NCBI RefSeq assembly: GCF_009068765.1
Contig: NZ_CP035534.1
Location: 1,178,001-1,242,000 of the forward strand
Direction: 5' to 3'
DNA: 64,000 nt
Source of the DNA: Sulfurimonas hydrogeniphila
Lineage (GTDB): Bacteria > Campylobacterota > Campylobacteria > Campylobacterales > Sulfurimonadaceae
In this document: positions 9,684-18,064 of the stretch, piece by piece
Layout of the letters: the number at the start of each line of letters is the position of its first letter
Position numbering within the stretch: position 1 is the first letter of the stretch
Position numbers and translations under genes: made by a program
Notes under the pieces: model-generated
The model's database searches: none
Told to the model about the DNA's origin: nothing
Seen by the model: only the letters and a program-made list of their open reading frames with translations

Positions 9684-9689
9684 TATAAT
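9684..9689 (+). promoter_or_regulatory. Extended -10 box upstream of the small ORF and metE
   Basis: TGCTATAAT (extended -10, TATAAT at 9684-9689) is followed by a strong AAGGAGAG ribosome-binding site at 9707-9714 and an ATG at 9718. This is one of the best promoter plus ribosome-binding-site combinations in the window, yet the ORF it serves is unrecognised. Confidence 0.6.
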
Positions 9690-9717
9690 TCCGGTATATT
9701 TTAAAAAAGGAGAGAGA

Positions 9718-9915
9718 ATGTCACTAAAAGAACTGTTTCTTGCAACTGCATTAGCATTGTTTCACAGCTCAAAACCGTGTCATTGCCATCTCTTCTTTAC
9801 CATTAAATCAAAATTGATGGTTTTACTCAACCACTATATTCCAAGATGCCCGTTTTATACGGTATGTTTCGCATTTCGCCGCAGCGGTATTCACCCTCCC
9901 CTTTCAATATCCTAA
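9718..9915 (+). CDS. Small ORF of unknown function upstream of metE, possibly a leader
   Basis: A 65-codon ORF beginning MSLKELFLATALALFHSS, with a near-ideal ribosome-binding site and promoter. The first 17 residues are amphipathic or hydrophobic; the rest is Cys/His/Pro-rich (SKPCHCHLF) and looks less like protein. No family is recognised. The RNA could instead be a structured leader for metE: short inverted repeats such as ATCAA-AA-TTGAT (about 9807-9818) and CCGC-A-GCGG (about 9881-9889) are present. No cobalamin-riboswitch consensus or S-box was found by eye. The rest of 9678-9988 holds nothing else recognisable. Confidence 0.3.
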   Translation: MSLKELFLATALALFHSSKPCHCHLFFTIKSKLMVLLNHYIPRCPFYTVCFAFRRSGIHPPLSIS

Positions 9916-9988
9916 TCATTTAATCAAAAAACTTTATAAAAACAAATACAAATATTGTCAGAAATGACTTAAATCAAAGGATATTGTT

Positions 9989-12268
9989 ATGTCAAAAAAT
10001 ACGTATGTAGTAGGATTTCCAAGAATCGGAGAACAAAGAGAACTGAAATTTGCCCTTGAGAGCTATTGGGCAAAAAAAAGCAGCTTTAGTGAAGTTGAAA
10101 AAGTAGCAAAAACATTGAAGCAAAGACACTGGAACTATCAAAAAAATGCAGGTATAGAATATATCAGCACAAATGATTTTTCCTTTTATGACAACATGCT
10201 TGATATGGCAGTCACATTAAATGCTGTGCCAAAGCGCTTTACACATCTGCAGGGGGAAGAACGCTATTTTGCAATGGCAAGAGGCAACAAAGATGCCCTA
10301 GCGATGGAGATGACAAAATGGTTTAATACAAACTACCACTACATCGTTCCTGAATTATCACTTGAAGATGAGTACGAATTAAATGCCGATAAAATCATAT
10401 CAGAATATAAAGAAGCAAAAAAACAGGGGTTTACATGTAAAATTAACATCATAGGACCATTGACATTTTTAGGGCTTTCAAAAAGAGCAGACGGTGGTGA
10501 TACTTATGAATTGTATTCTAAAATTTTGGCTGTATATGAAGATCTTCTTCAAGAAATAGCCAAACTTGATGAGAGTGTTACTTTGCAAATTGATGAACCT
10601 ATATTTGTAAAAGATCTTGAGACAACAGTGCTGAGCCTTATAAAACCGACCTATGACAAACTTGCCAATGTTTCTAAAAATATAAAAATTGCAGTTGTAA
10701 CATATTTTGAACACTCATGCGAAGCAACAAAAATTCTTTTGCATACTCCTGTTTGGGCTCTTGGACTTGATTTTTTATATGGCAAAGAAAACTTTGATTC
10801 ACTTGAACTCATTGCCAAATCTGACAAAATGCTTATTGCAGGCGTAGTTGACGGAAGAAACATTTGGAAAAACGATATTGAGAAGAGTGTCAATCTGCTT
10901 AATAGCATCGCTTTACATGTAAACAAAAATAATATCCTGGTTTCTTCTTCATGCTCTTTGCTGCATGTACCCTTTAGCCTGAAATATGAAGAGAAAATGA
11001 ATCCTGAAATAAAAAATTGGCTAAGTTACGGTATTGAAAAACTTGATGAAATTGCGCTTATCAGTAAAATATTTTTTCACTCTCAAGAAGCATTAGATGC
11101 AAATGAGCTTCAGTTTTTAAAAGAAAACCAAGAAGCAAACATTTCCAGAAGAACTTCAAAACTGATTCATGATGAAAAAGTACAAGAGAGAATCAACAAT
11201 ATTGACAAATATGAACGTGATGGAAAATACGAACAGAGAATAAAACTTCAAAAAGAAAAACTGCAATATTTGCCACTTGCTACAACAACTATCGGTTCAT
11301 TTCCGCAAACACCTGAAATAAGACATGCCAGACGGGAATATAAAAATGGCAACTTGGATGAAAAAAGCTATAAAAATGAGATGAAAAAATATATAGATGA
11401 CTGTGTAGCTTTTCAAGAAGAGTGCGGGCTTGAAATTTTAGTCCATGGGGAACCAGAACGCAATGATATGGTTGAATACTTTGGAGAACAGCTTCAGGGT
11501 TATGGCTTTTCCCAAAACGGCTGGGTGCAGAGCTATGGAAGCCGCTGTGTGAAACCGCCTTTTATTTACGGTGATATATCCCGTCCAAAGCCAATGACAG
11601 TAGAGTGGATCACCTATGCACAGAGCAAAACAAAAAAAATAATGAAAGGTATGCTCACAGGCCCTGTCACGATTTTAAACTGGTCATTTGTGCGGGATGA
11701 TATGGAGCGTAGTGAAGTCAGCAAACAAATTGCACTTGGAATCAGTGACGAAGTAGATGATTTGCAAAAAGCCGGTATACAAATAATTCAGGTTGACGAA
11801 GCTGCATTTAAAGAGGGATATCCTTTGAGAAAAGCAAAAGTGCAAGAGTATGAAGATTGGGCTGTAAGAGACTTCAAGCTTTCGGTAAGCTGTGCAAAAC
11901 AAGAGACACAGATTCATACACATATGTGCTACAGTGAATTTAATGACATTATTGCAACCATAGAAGCTATGGATGCGGACGTTATCTCAATAGAAACGGC
12001 GAGAAGCGGAAATGAACTGCTGAAAATTTTTGCAAAAGTCGGCTATAAACAGGAAGTAGGTCCAGGTGTTTATGATATTCATTCGCCAAGAATTCCATCT
12101 GTAGAAGAGATTGTCACACAGATTCATTCTCTCTTAGAGGTACTTCCAAAAGAGCAGTTATGGATAAATCCTGACTGTGGACTTAAAACACGTAAATGGG
12201 AAGAAGTGAAGCCCTCTTTGAAAAATATGGTAGAAGCTGTAAAAATTGTCAGAAAAACATTAGGCTAA
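9989..12268 (+). CDS. metE: Cobalamin-independent methionine synthase
   Basis: Transfers the methyl group of 5-methyl-THF (polyglutamate) to homocysteine without B12. At 759 residues it is full length with the two-barrel MetE layout: N-terminal GFPRIGEQRELKFALESYW, and the C-terminal zinc site with HTHMCYSEF and NPDCGLKTR providing His and Cys ligands. TTTIGSFPQTPEIRHAR marks the second barrel. An AAAGG ribosome-binding site is 13 bases upstream. MetE use implies methionine synthesis under B12-poor conditions. The upstream small ORF region may regulate it. Confidence 0.97.
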   Translation: MSKNTYVVGFPRIGEQRELKFALESYWAKKSSFSEVEKVAKTLKQRHWNYQKNAGIEYISTNDFSFYDNMLDMAVTLNAVPKRFTHLQGEERYFAMARGNKDALAMEMTKWFNTNYHYIVPELSLEDEYELNADKIISEYKEAKKQGFTCKINIIGPLTFLGLSKRADGGDTYELYSKILAVYEDLLQEIAKLDESVTLQIDEPIFVKDLETTVLSLIKPTYDKLANVSKNIKIAVVTYFEHSCEATKILLHTPVWALGLDFLYGKENFDSLELIAKSDKMLIAGVVDGRNIWKNDIEKSVNLLNSIALHVNKNNILVSSSCSLLHVPFSLKYEEKMNPEIKNWLSYGIEKLDEIALISKIFFHSQEALDANELQFLKENQEANISRRTSKLIHDEKVQERINNIDKYERDGKYEQRIKLQKEKLQYLPLATTTIGSFPQTPEIRHARREYKNGNLDEKSYKNEMKKYIDDCVAFQEECGLEILVHGEPERNDMVEYFGEQLQGYGFSQNGWVQSYGSRCVKPPFIYGDISRPKPMTVEWITYAQSKTKKIMKGMLTGPVTILNWSFVRDDMERSEVSKQIALGISDEVDDLQKAGIQIIQVDEAAFKEGYPLRKAKVQEYEDWAVRDFKLSVSCAKQETQIHTHMCYSEFNDIIATIEAMDADVISIETARSGNELLKIFAKVGYKQEVGPGVYDIHSPRIPSVEEIVTQIHSLLEVLPKEQLWINPDCGLKTRKWEEVKPSLKNMVEAVKIVRKTLG

Positions 12269-12273
12269 AGCTG

Positions 12274-12296
12274 GAAGTCCATTATTTTTGGACTTC
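12274..12296. terminator. Hairpin between convergent metE and the thiamine-binding-type gene
   Basis: GAAGTCCA (12274-12281) and TGGACTTC (12289-12296) form a perfect 8-bp stem around a 7-base AT loop. It follows the metE stop by five bases and overlaps the 3' end of the leftward gene, so it may terminate both. Confidence 0.6.
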
Positions 12297-12605
12297 TCTC
12301 TTTAGTTGTGTTTCTATGGACTTAATCTTTGAAGTCAGTCTGTTTTTCGTGTTTTTACGTATATCAAATTTTAGTGAAGAATAGACTCTGTCACAACCGC
12401 TTACCTGCTCATACGCAAGTTCAATGATGTCTAAAGCCTCACGCATTGTCTTTGTTTCTACAACTGTTCCCATCGGGGTGAGTTGGTATGCTACGCCGCT
12501 TTTATCTATAGCGTCTACTATCTTAGCCACCTGTTTTGATACGGAACTGCCATCTCGACAGTTATCAGATGTCGGAAACATTGAAAATTCTAAAAGTACA
12601 CTCAT
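12282..12605 (-). CDS. MTH1187-family (YkoF-like) thiamine-binding protein
   Basis: A 107-residue soluble protein beginning MSVLLEFSMFPT, with the SGVAYQLTPMGTVVET strand-loop typical of the MTH1187/DUF77 family. Characterised relatives bind thiamine or its hydroxymethylpyrimidine part as ferredoxin-fold dimers. Its role here is inferred from family only; thiL lies 13 kb away but is not linked. It converges on metE. Confidence 0.8.
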   Translation of the reverse strand: MSVLLEFSMFPTSDNCRDGSSVSKQVAKIVDAIDKSGVAYQLTPMGTVVETKTMREALDIIELAYEQVSGCDRVYSSLKFDIRKNTKNRLTSKIKSIETQLKREVQK

Positions 12606-12663
12606 TTATTCATCCTTTAACTTTTAACCTATTGTACCACTCTTAATTTTAAATTTACTTAGA

Positions 12664-12669
12664 TATAAT
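12664..12669 (+). promoter_or_regulatory. -10 box for ychF
   Basis: TATAAT lies 27 bases before the ychF ATG, with an AAAGGG ribosome-binding site in between. It shares the intergenic gap with the divergent MTH1187-family gene. Confidence 0.5.
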
Positions 12670-12696
12670 TTCAAAAAATATTTCTAAAGGGTTATC

Positions 12697-13797
12697 ATGG
12701 GATTAGCAATAGGCTTAGTCGGACTTCCAAACGTCGGTAAATCAACAACTTTTAATGCACTAACAAAGGCACAAAACGCGGAGGCAGCCAACTACCCATT
12801 TTGTACAATAGAGCCAAACAAGGCTGTTGTGCCTGTTCCTGACAAAAGACTGCATGAACTTGCAAAAATAGTCAATCCTGAAAGAATTCAATATTCTACT
12901 ATTGATTTTGTTGACATCGCAGGGCTTGTAAAAGGTGCCAGCAAAGGCGAAGGTCTTGGAAACAAATTTCTTTCAAACATACGCGAGACAGAAGTGATTT
13001 TACAGATTGTAAGATGTTTTGAAGATGAAAATATTGTACATAATGAAGGAAGCATTGATCCTCTGCGTGATGTTGAAATCATCGAAGGTGAATTGATTTT
13101 GGCTGATATTGAAGTGCTTGCAAATCGAATCGAGAGACTTAAAAAACAGGCAAAAGCTGATAAAAGTGCAAAAACTGTTTTAGAAATGGCGGAAGAGCTT
13201 TTAGAGTTTCTGGGTGAAGGGAATTTAGCACGCAACTTTGAAAAAGCCGACTCTGATGAGTATCGCCAGCTTAACCGTGAAGTGCGTTTTTTAACCGACA
13301 AAGAGATTATGTACGGTGCAAATACAGACGAAGACGGATTGCTAGAAGACAACGAATACGTAAAAGCGCTTCGTGAACATGCGCAAAAGAGCAATTGTGA
13401 ACTCATTAAACTGTGTGCAAAAGTTGAAGAAGAGCTTATAGGTCTTGAAGATGAGGAAGCACAGGAATTTTTAACAGATTTGGGTGTAGAAGAATCTGGA
13501 CTTGAACAAATCATACATAAAGGCTTTGACAAACTCGGTCTTATGAGCTACTTTACAGCAGGAGTCAAAGAGGTACGTTCCTGGACAATCAGAAAAAATT
13601 CAACTGCTCCAAAAGCAGCTGCAGCCATCCATAACGACTTTGAAAAAGGTTTCATCCGTGCCGAAGTGATTGCCTATGAAGATTTTATAGCCTGCGGCGG
13701 TGAAGCAAAAGCCAAAGAAGCCGGAAAAATGAGATTGGAAGGAAAAGAGTATATTGTTCAAGACGGTGATATTATGCACTTCAGATTTAATGTGTGA
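12697..13797 (+). CDS. ychF: Redox-regulated Obg-family ATPase/GTPase YchF
   Basis: A universally conserved P-loop NTPase that binds ribosomes and in E. coli prefers ATP. The 366-residue length is normal. Motifs: G1 GLPNVGKST (residues about 8-16), switch region NYPFCTIEPN, G3 DIAGLVKGASKGEGLGN, the NxxE G4 variant that replaces NKxD, and the C-terminal TGS domain ending EYIVQDGDIMHFRFNV. A single-gene transcription unit ending at a palindromic repeat region. Confidence 0.97.
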   Translation: MGLAIGLVGLPNVGKSTTFNALTKAQNAEAANYPFCTIEPNKAVVPVPDKRLHELAKIVNPERIQYSTIDFVDIAGLVKGASKGEGLGNKFLSNIRETEVILQIVRCFEDENIVHNEGSIDPLRDVEIIEGELILADIEVLANRIERLKKQAKADKSAKTVLEMAEELLEFLGEGNLARNFEKADSDEYRQLNREVRFLTDKEIMYGANTDEDGLLEDNEYVKALREHAQKSNCELIKLCAKVEEELIGLEDEEAQEFLTDLGVEESGLEQIIHKGFDKLGLMSYFTAGVKEVRSWTIRKNSTAPKAAAAIHNDFEKGFIRAEVIAYEDFIACGGEAKAKEAGKMRLEGKEYIVQDGDIMHFRFNV

Positions 13798-13828
13798 TGT
13801 AAGGAATATATAAACTTTTAAACAAATC

Positions 13829-13945
13829 AGCCTAGACTAAAGTCTAGGTTCCGAAAAACCTAATCAGTTTTTTCGGAACCCGTACTTTAGTGCGGGCTTT
13901 GTGCCTATAAAGACTAGACTGAAACCTGGTTTCTAAAAAACTTAA
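13829..13945. repeat. REP-like palindromic repeat element, copy A
   Basis: Three nested hairpins fill the gap between convergent ychF and the porin gene. CCTAGACT-AA-AGTCTAGG (13831-13848) is the first; GGTTCCGAAAAA (13847-13858) pairs with TTTTTCGGAACC (13869-13880); CCCGTAC and GTGCGGG (13879-13896) form the third with one wobble pair. Positions 13869-13905 match the reverse complement of 47724-47760 at 36 of 37 bases. This is a dispersed, probably transcript-terminating, repeat family. Confidence 0.8.
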
Positions 13946-13973
13946 CGCTTAGAGTTAATATGAAATTTACTTT

Positions 13974-15227
13974 TTATTTTGTAGCAAATTTATAGTCTAA
14001 ACCAACCCAGATTTTTTGAATGTCGTTTGTGTATCCTGCAACTGTACCTTTTGAATAGTCAGCATACTTTAAAAGACCTGTTAAGTTATTTACTCCAGGA
14101 ATTTTATTTGTATATACTGCATCAAACTCAGAACCTAAGTCATCGAGCCCACCCATCGTTTTATCCGCTGTAAATGTGTGATAGACTGCAAGCAACTTGC
14201 CAAGACCTTTTGCAGTATAGCCTAAACGGACATTAAAGTCTTTTAAACCACCGAGTGGTCCGCTGTTTCCTACATAAAAGACATCCGCCCAACCGTTAAA
14301 TTTATGATTTGTTCCCAGCATAGGGTTAAAGTTTGTTTTTCCGTCTGTTCCGGTAGTACCACTTAAAAACTCATAATTAACACCGGCTAGAATACCGTTT
14401 ACATTTGCACCCAAATCCAAATTATAGTAAGAAGCATCTGCTTTTCCGTTACTGTTATGGATTTCCATAGTAGAATCTTTTTGTAAAGCATATTCAGCAC
14501 GGTAGCTGAGTTTTGCCATACCTGTCTTTACTTTTCCTGTCAATGCAATACCGTAAGTATCATGTGCACCGGCTATCATATAGTCATATGCAGTTACTTT
14601 CAGTTCCGGCATTACTTTATATGCAGCATGTACGAGCACACTGTTCGTATCAGCAGTCGGTCCGGCGATTACACCCTGAAAACCATAAACCCACGCAACT
14701 AATACTGAAAGATTCTTAATAGAATTATTTGCAACAAAAACTGTATCATAAGAACGTTCGAACTGTCTCCAGCCGACTGTGCCGATAAATCTTTGGTTGT
14801 CAAGATTTATTTGACTGCGCCCTACATGTACTGTTGTTTTATCAACACTGTAATTAATTTCAGCATTTGAAATCATTGCCTGTTGAGGGTCCATCACCAC
14901 TGAATATGGTTTTGTTCCGTCTGTATAAGATGTTCCATTCCAGTTATACTCATGCGAGCCTAAATTATTTACAGAAATCATACCAATACTTGCAGAAAGA
15001 CCATCTACACCAAGCAGATTCGCTGTTGCTGTTAATTTTGTACGTACAGTATATGCACTCGCATTTGTCGTTGTTGCTTTTCCGTCATCAACACTCTCAT
15101 AACGAGGACGAATTTGGCCTTTTAGTTTAATATTGTCTAAAATATTAATCCCGTCTGCACTTGCACTTACACTCAATCCACCGATTACTAATGGCAATGC
15201 TGCCATTGAAAGTAGTAATTTTTTCAT
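13974..15227 (-). CDS. Outer-membrane porin (Campylobacterota MOMP/OprD-like)
   Basis: A 417-residue exported beta-barrel protein. The frame runs upstream to 15329, but ATG 15227 is preceded by AAGGAAGAG and starts a clear signal peptide (MKKLLLSMAALPLVIGG, cleavage near ASA-DG). The mature part has alternating strands and turns and ends in an aromatic-hydrophobic pattern (YKFATK). N-terminal IKLKGQIRPRYESVDDG is typical of major outer-membrane proteins of this phylum. It probably passes small solutes non-specifically. A perfect FNR/CRP-type box and a correctly spaced -10 precede it, so expression is likely tied to oxygen or nitrate status, as for the adjacent nap genes. Confidence 0.88.
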   Translation of the reverse strand: MKKLLLSMAALPLVIGGLSVSASADGINILDNIKLKGQIRPRYESVDDGKATTTNASAYTVRTKLTATANLLGVDGLSASIGMISVNNLGSHEYNWNGTSYTDGTKPYSVVMDPQQAMISNAEINYSVDKTTVHVGRSQINLDNQRFIGTVGWRQFERSYDTVFVANNSIKNLSVLVAWVYGFQGVIAGPTADTNSVLVHAAYKVMPELKVTAYDYMIAGAHDTYGIALTGKVKTGMAKLSYRAEYALQKDSTMEIHNSNGKADASYYNLDLGANVNGILAGVNYEFLSGTTGTDGKTNFNPMLGTNHKFNGWADVFYVGNSGPLGGLKDFNVRLGYTAKGLGKLLAVYHTFTADKTMGGLDDLGSEFDAVYTNKIPGVNNLTGLLKYADYSKGTVAGYTNDIQKIWVGLDYKFATK

Positions 15228-15254
15228 TTCTCTTCCTTTTTTAAATTCACATAA

Positions 15255-15260
15255 ATTATA
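15255..15260 (-). promoter_or_regulatory. -10 box of the porin promoter
   Basis: TATAAT on the minus strand. Its implied start near 15248 puts the upstream FNR-type box centre about 41.5 bases away, the class II activator geometry. Confidence 0.6.
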
Positions 15261-15282
15261 ACTTATATAACTTATGTAATTC

Positions 15283-15296
15283 TTGATATAAATCAA
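15283..15296 (-). promoter_or_regulatory. FNR/CRP-type operator upstream of the porin
   Basis: TTGAT-ATAA-ATCAA, a perfect inverted repeat identical in half-sites to the FNR consensus. It lies between the 100-residue gene downstream of napD and the porin start, so the porin has its own regulated promoter at the end of the nap cluster. Confidence 0.75.
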
Positions 15297-15306
15297 GTTT
15301 TTAGAT

Positions 15307-15609
15307 TTACTCCTTGTTTTCCTGCGCAACAGGTGTAATCGGTTCCCCTCTCTCTTCTTCTATCTTTGCACGGTGTTCTGCCATAAGAACTCTGATTTCA
15401 TCCATAACAAAAGGAGGCACATTGTCATCTTTTTGCCATTTCACTTCATCAATGTATCCACCATAGTCATCACCGAGTTTTTCAATGTTTTTTTCAAACT
15501 CATCCATATCAAAGCAAATTTCACTTCTACCGTCTGCTTCATCTTTAAGTTCTATAAACCATTTTCCGGCATCATCCAGTTTGATAGTAGCTGTAAAAAT
15601 AACTGCCAT
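15307..15609 (-). CDS. Hypothetical acidic protein following napD
   Basis: A 100-residue soluble acidic protein (MAVIFTATIKLDDAGKWFIE...) with no recognised domain. Its ATG overlaps the napD stop by one base (TAATG), so it is translationally coupled to the nap cluster. The N-terminal half suggests a small beta-rich fold, with repeated Asp/Glu and Trp; the C-terminus is helical and charged. No metal or heme motif is visible. A role in nitrate reductase maturation is inference from position only. Confidence 0.7.
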   Translation of the reverse strand: MAVIFTATIKLDDAGKWFIELKDEADGRSEICFDMDEFEKNIEKLGDDYGGYIDEVKWQKDDNVPPFVMDEIRVLMAEHRAKIEEERGEPITPVAQENKE

Positions 15610-16007
15610 TACTCAACTCCGTCAGGATTACTCAGGCTTTTTGCAAACTCTTGCAACTGAGAATCTTTTTTCTTTAAATCCCCATGGTACACGACTCTGT
15701 CAATCTCAACATTTTCATCTTTGAGTAGATTTGGCACGGCATCTGATTCATTAATCACTTTTATATTTGCATCGAGTTCATCTTCTGAATATGCCATCTG
15801 CATATCAGCCGCAATTACATGAGGAATGGCTTCTATCACTTTCAGTTTTCCAAGCTCTTCACTGACATCTTTACCTTCTATAGTGATGATAATACGGCCT
15901 TTTTCATCATGTAAATGATAATCACAAACCTCACACTCTTTTAAACTCTGCACCACTTCATCTAAAAACTTCGGTACTGTCTGTACCACTATACTTGAAA
16001 CATTCAT
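15609..16007 (-). CDS. napD: NapD-like chaperone for periplasmic nitrate reductase
   Basis: NapD binds the Tat signal of NapA and holds it until the molybdenum cofactor is inserted. The N-terminus MNVSSIVVQTVPKFLDEVVQ matches the family opening, followed by a ferredoxin-like beta-alpha-beta pattern (GRIIITIEGKDVSEELGKL, then IPHVIAADMQMAY). At 132 residues it is longer than the E. coli protein (about 87), with an acidic C-terminal extension that is common in this phylum. It lies at the far end of the nap cluster, separated from napL by a PAS gene. Confidence 0.85.
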   Translation of the reverse strand: MNVSSIVVQTVPKFLDEVVQSLKECEVCDYHLHDEKGRIIITIEGKDVSEELGKLKVIEAIPHVIAADMQMAYSEDELDANIKVINESDAVPNLLKDENVEIDRVVYHGDLKKKDSQLQEFAKSLSNPDGVE

Positions 16008-16037
16008 ATTATCTTTTCCTTAATTTTATTTTCTAAA

Positions 16038-16057
16038 ATGAAGGAAACCTCCTTCAT
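16038..16057. repeat. Hairpin between the PAS gene and napD
   Basis: ATGAAGG and CCTTCAT form a 7-8 bp stem with a short loop just upstream of napD. A perfect 14-base palindrome, TTGCACTAGTGCAA, lies at 16129-16142, just after the PAS gene stop. Together they suggest a processing or regulatory boundary in the nap transcript; neither is followed by a convincing U-tract. Confidence 0.45.
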
Positions 16058-16149
16058 CCTTTTATTACGATGCCAGAAGTAATTCTGTCATCTACGCTAA
16101 CGCTATGTTTCCTTCAACAGGAAGCTCATTGCACTAGTGCAACTACAAT

Positions 16150-16596
16150 TTAACTGTAAATTATTTTTCTTATTCTTTCGTTCTTTTCACTTCTCATTTT
16201 ATCATATAATCTTTGATATTTTAACTTTGTTGCATAAGAAACGGGACTTCTGAGTGATTTGTATTCAACCAGCTCGCCTTTTTTATAGACACCCGAAACA
16301 AGAGCCTCAACCCAATAAAAACCTCTATCTTTTCTGAGATTTTTTACTACGCCTTTCCACTGTTTTCCGGCTTTTATAGTATTCCACAAATCTTCAAATG
16401 TTGCATCCGGCATATCAGGATGCCTCACGATACTGTGGGGTTTACCGATGATTTCATTTTGAGAATATCCGCTTATTTCACAAAATGTTTCATTTGCATA
16501 GGTAATTCTCCCTGATAAATCTGTTCTTGAAATGATTAATTCATCTTGGGGAACTTCAGTTTCAACTAAAAATTCACTTTGTGTAAACTCCATCAT
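16150..16596 (-). CDS. Single-PAS-domain protein, Aer/CetB-like
   Basis: A 148-residue cytosolic protein that is almost entirely one PAS domain of the Aer/CetB type: DLSGRITYANETFCEISGYS, then IVRHPDMPDATFEDLWNTI, GKQWKGVVKNLRKDRGFYWV. In Aer-like proteins this domain binds FAD and senses redox state; in Campylobacter, PAS protein CetB partners with a membrane receptor for energy taxis. The conserved Trp and Asn of FAD-binding PAS domains appear present. ATG 16596 follows AGGAG that overlaps the true napL stop. Its location within the nap cluster suggests a link between nitrate respiration and taxis or redox signalling (inference). Confidence 0.82.
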   Translation of the reverse strand: MMEFTQSEFLVETEVPQDELIISRTDLSGRITYANETFCEISGYSQNEIIGKPHSIVRHPDMPDATFEDLWNTIKAGKQWKGVVKNLRKDRGFYWVEALVSGVYKKGELVEYKSLRSPVSYATKLKYQRLYDKMRSEKNERIRKIIYS

Positions 16597-16606
16597 CCAC
16601 TACTCC

Positions 16607-17559
16607 TTATTTGATTTTATAATACCCTACTCTAGGCGAACTGCTGTTTATAAAAAACTCTTTTTCGTTGATAAAATAGATACTGTTGACAATCATTTTA
16701 TCAGCTTTGTACTTTCCCAAAACCTCTCTTGTTGTTGTATCAAAAAGTTCTACATCGTTGTTTATATCACTGCTGTATGCAGCTGTTTTCCCGCTTGGGC
16801 TGAGTCCTACTCCATATACAAAAAGTGTGACATCTTATAGTAGGCATCGCCGTTTTTCAGATTATACACTCCTACACGTCTGTCCTGTCCTCCTGTTAAA
16901 ACCACTTCACCTTTAAAATCAATGCTGAAAATATTGTCGACATTGTCTCCATGAAGTGTTTTTACATGCTTGCCCTCCTTGGTGGAAATAAGATGCACAT
17001 CTCCACTTTCATCCGCAATAGCCACTAATGTTTTGTCATTATTAAGTGCAAAATTGGAAAACTTGGACATAGAAGCCTGTGTTGTCCAGTTTTTCTTTTT
17101 TGATTTAATATTATAAGAGATAATGTCATTACTGATTAATGCAATCAATATATTCTCTTTGTCTATAAATTTTGCTTTGATAATGTTGAGTCTGTCATCT
17201 CCTGAAATGATTACATGTAAAGCTGAAGAATTGTAAATATGAACTCTGCTGTATCCTCCGTTATCTTGAGAAAGTATCAACAAAGAGCCATTAATCAGAT
17301 CAATAGAAAATATTTTAGAATCTATTGCATCTCCCATAAAATCTTTAATTTTGTCTAACTTGATTGCCTGTATATTTTTTTTGCTTTTTGTATTAAAAAT
17401 TTCTATTTTTCCGTCATCAGTAGCACAATAGAGTTTTTGTTTCTTATATAAAACATCTGTTACAAGTCCTGATGAAACCTTATAAATATACTCCGGCTGT
17501 ATTAAACCTTTTGCATGTATGCCTGAAATGACCATTAGTAGAAAAACAAGATATTTCAT
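16607..17559 (-). pseudogene. napL: NapL-like beta-propeller protein, broken by a frameshift
   Basis: NapL is a periplasmic WD40-like protein found in Campylobacterota nap clusters, needed for full nitrate reductase activity though its exact role is unclear. Residues 1-16 form a signal peptide (MKYLVFLLMVISGIHA), followed by repeated propeller blades (for example LVAIADESGDVHLISTKEG, VLTGGQDRRVGVYNLKNG). The frame stops at 16807, but the next frame continues the last blades (VYGVGLSPSGKTAAYSSD) to a stop at 16607 whose bases overlap the next gene's ribosome-binding site. One missing base in the A5 run at 16820-16824 explains the shift. It overlaps napF by four bases. Confidence 0.85.
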
Positions 17560-18056
17560 TCACTTACCTTCTCAATATCAATAGCATCCGCCGGGCATCT
17601 GCTGATACAAAAACCGCAACTTGTGCATTTGCCATTGATTTCAGGCATAAACATTGCCTTAAAATCTATGGCATCTTCCAGACAGGGGTCTTTACATGAA
17701 AAACACATAACACCCTGCCAACTCAAACATTTATCCTGATTTATCACAATATCAGCAAAAATTTTCCTTTTGTTTTCAACCAGAAGAACATCACTGGGAC
17801 AGGCTGTTGCACACTCATCACAATATGTACAGCCTCTTTTGCTAAAATCCAAGTAAGGTGTTCTGTCTTCTCCGATAATAATAATCTGCTCTTGACACAA
17901 AGTAGCGCACTGCGCTTCACAGTTTTGACACTCTGTAACAAAAGCATCAGCATCATTAAAATACGGTGGACGTATAATGACTGTTTCATTTTTATTTTTC
18001 TCTGCTGCCTCTTTTACAGAGGAAGAGAGAAAGCTAAAAAGCTCTCTTCTTTCCAT
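17556..18056 (-). CDS. napF: NapF-like polyferredoxin
   Basis: A 166-residue cytoplasmic iron-sulfur protein thought to help assemble the [4Fe-4S] cluster of NapA. Cys clusters are visible as CQNCEAQCATLC, CTYCDECATACP, CFSCKDPC and CTSCGFCISRCP, consistent with up to four cluster sites, one atypical. The start MERRELFSFLSSSVKEA matches the NapF N-terminus. It lies between napB and napL in the usual Campylobacterota order. Confidence 0.9.
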   Translation of the reverse strand: MERRELFSFLSSSVKEAAEKNKNETVIIRPPYFNDADAFVTECQNCEAQCATLCQEQIIIIGEDRTPYLDFSKRGCTYCDECATACPSDVLLVENKRKIFADIVINQDKCLSWQGVMCFSCKDPCLEDAIDFKAMFMPEINGKCTSCGFCISRCPADAIDIEKVSE

Positions 18057-18064
18057 TTGTTTAT

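Noticed and set aside
9718..9915. Cobalamin riboswitch controlling metE
   Set aside because: Neither strand of 9690-9980 shows the B12-box consensus or the expected arm layout.
9961..9978. FNR-like box upstream of metE (ATGAC-TTAA-ATCAA)
   Set aside because: One half-site is degenerate at two positions and no well-spaced -10 lies at the class II distance.
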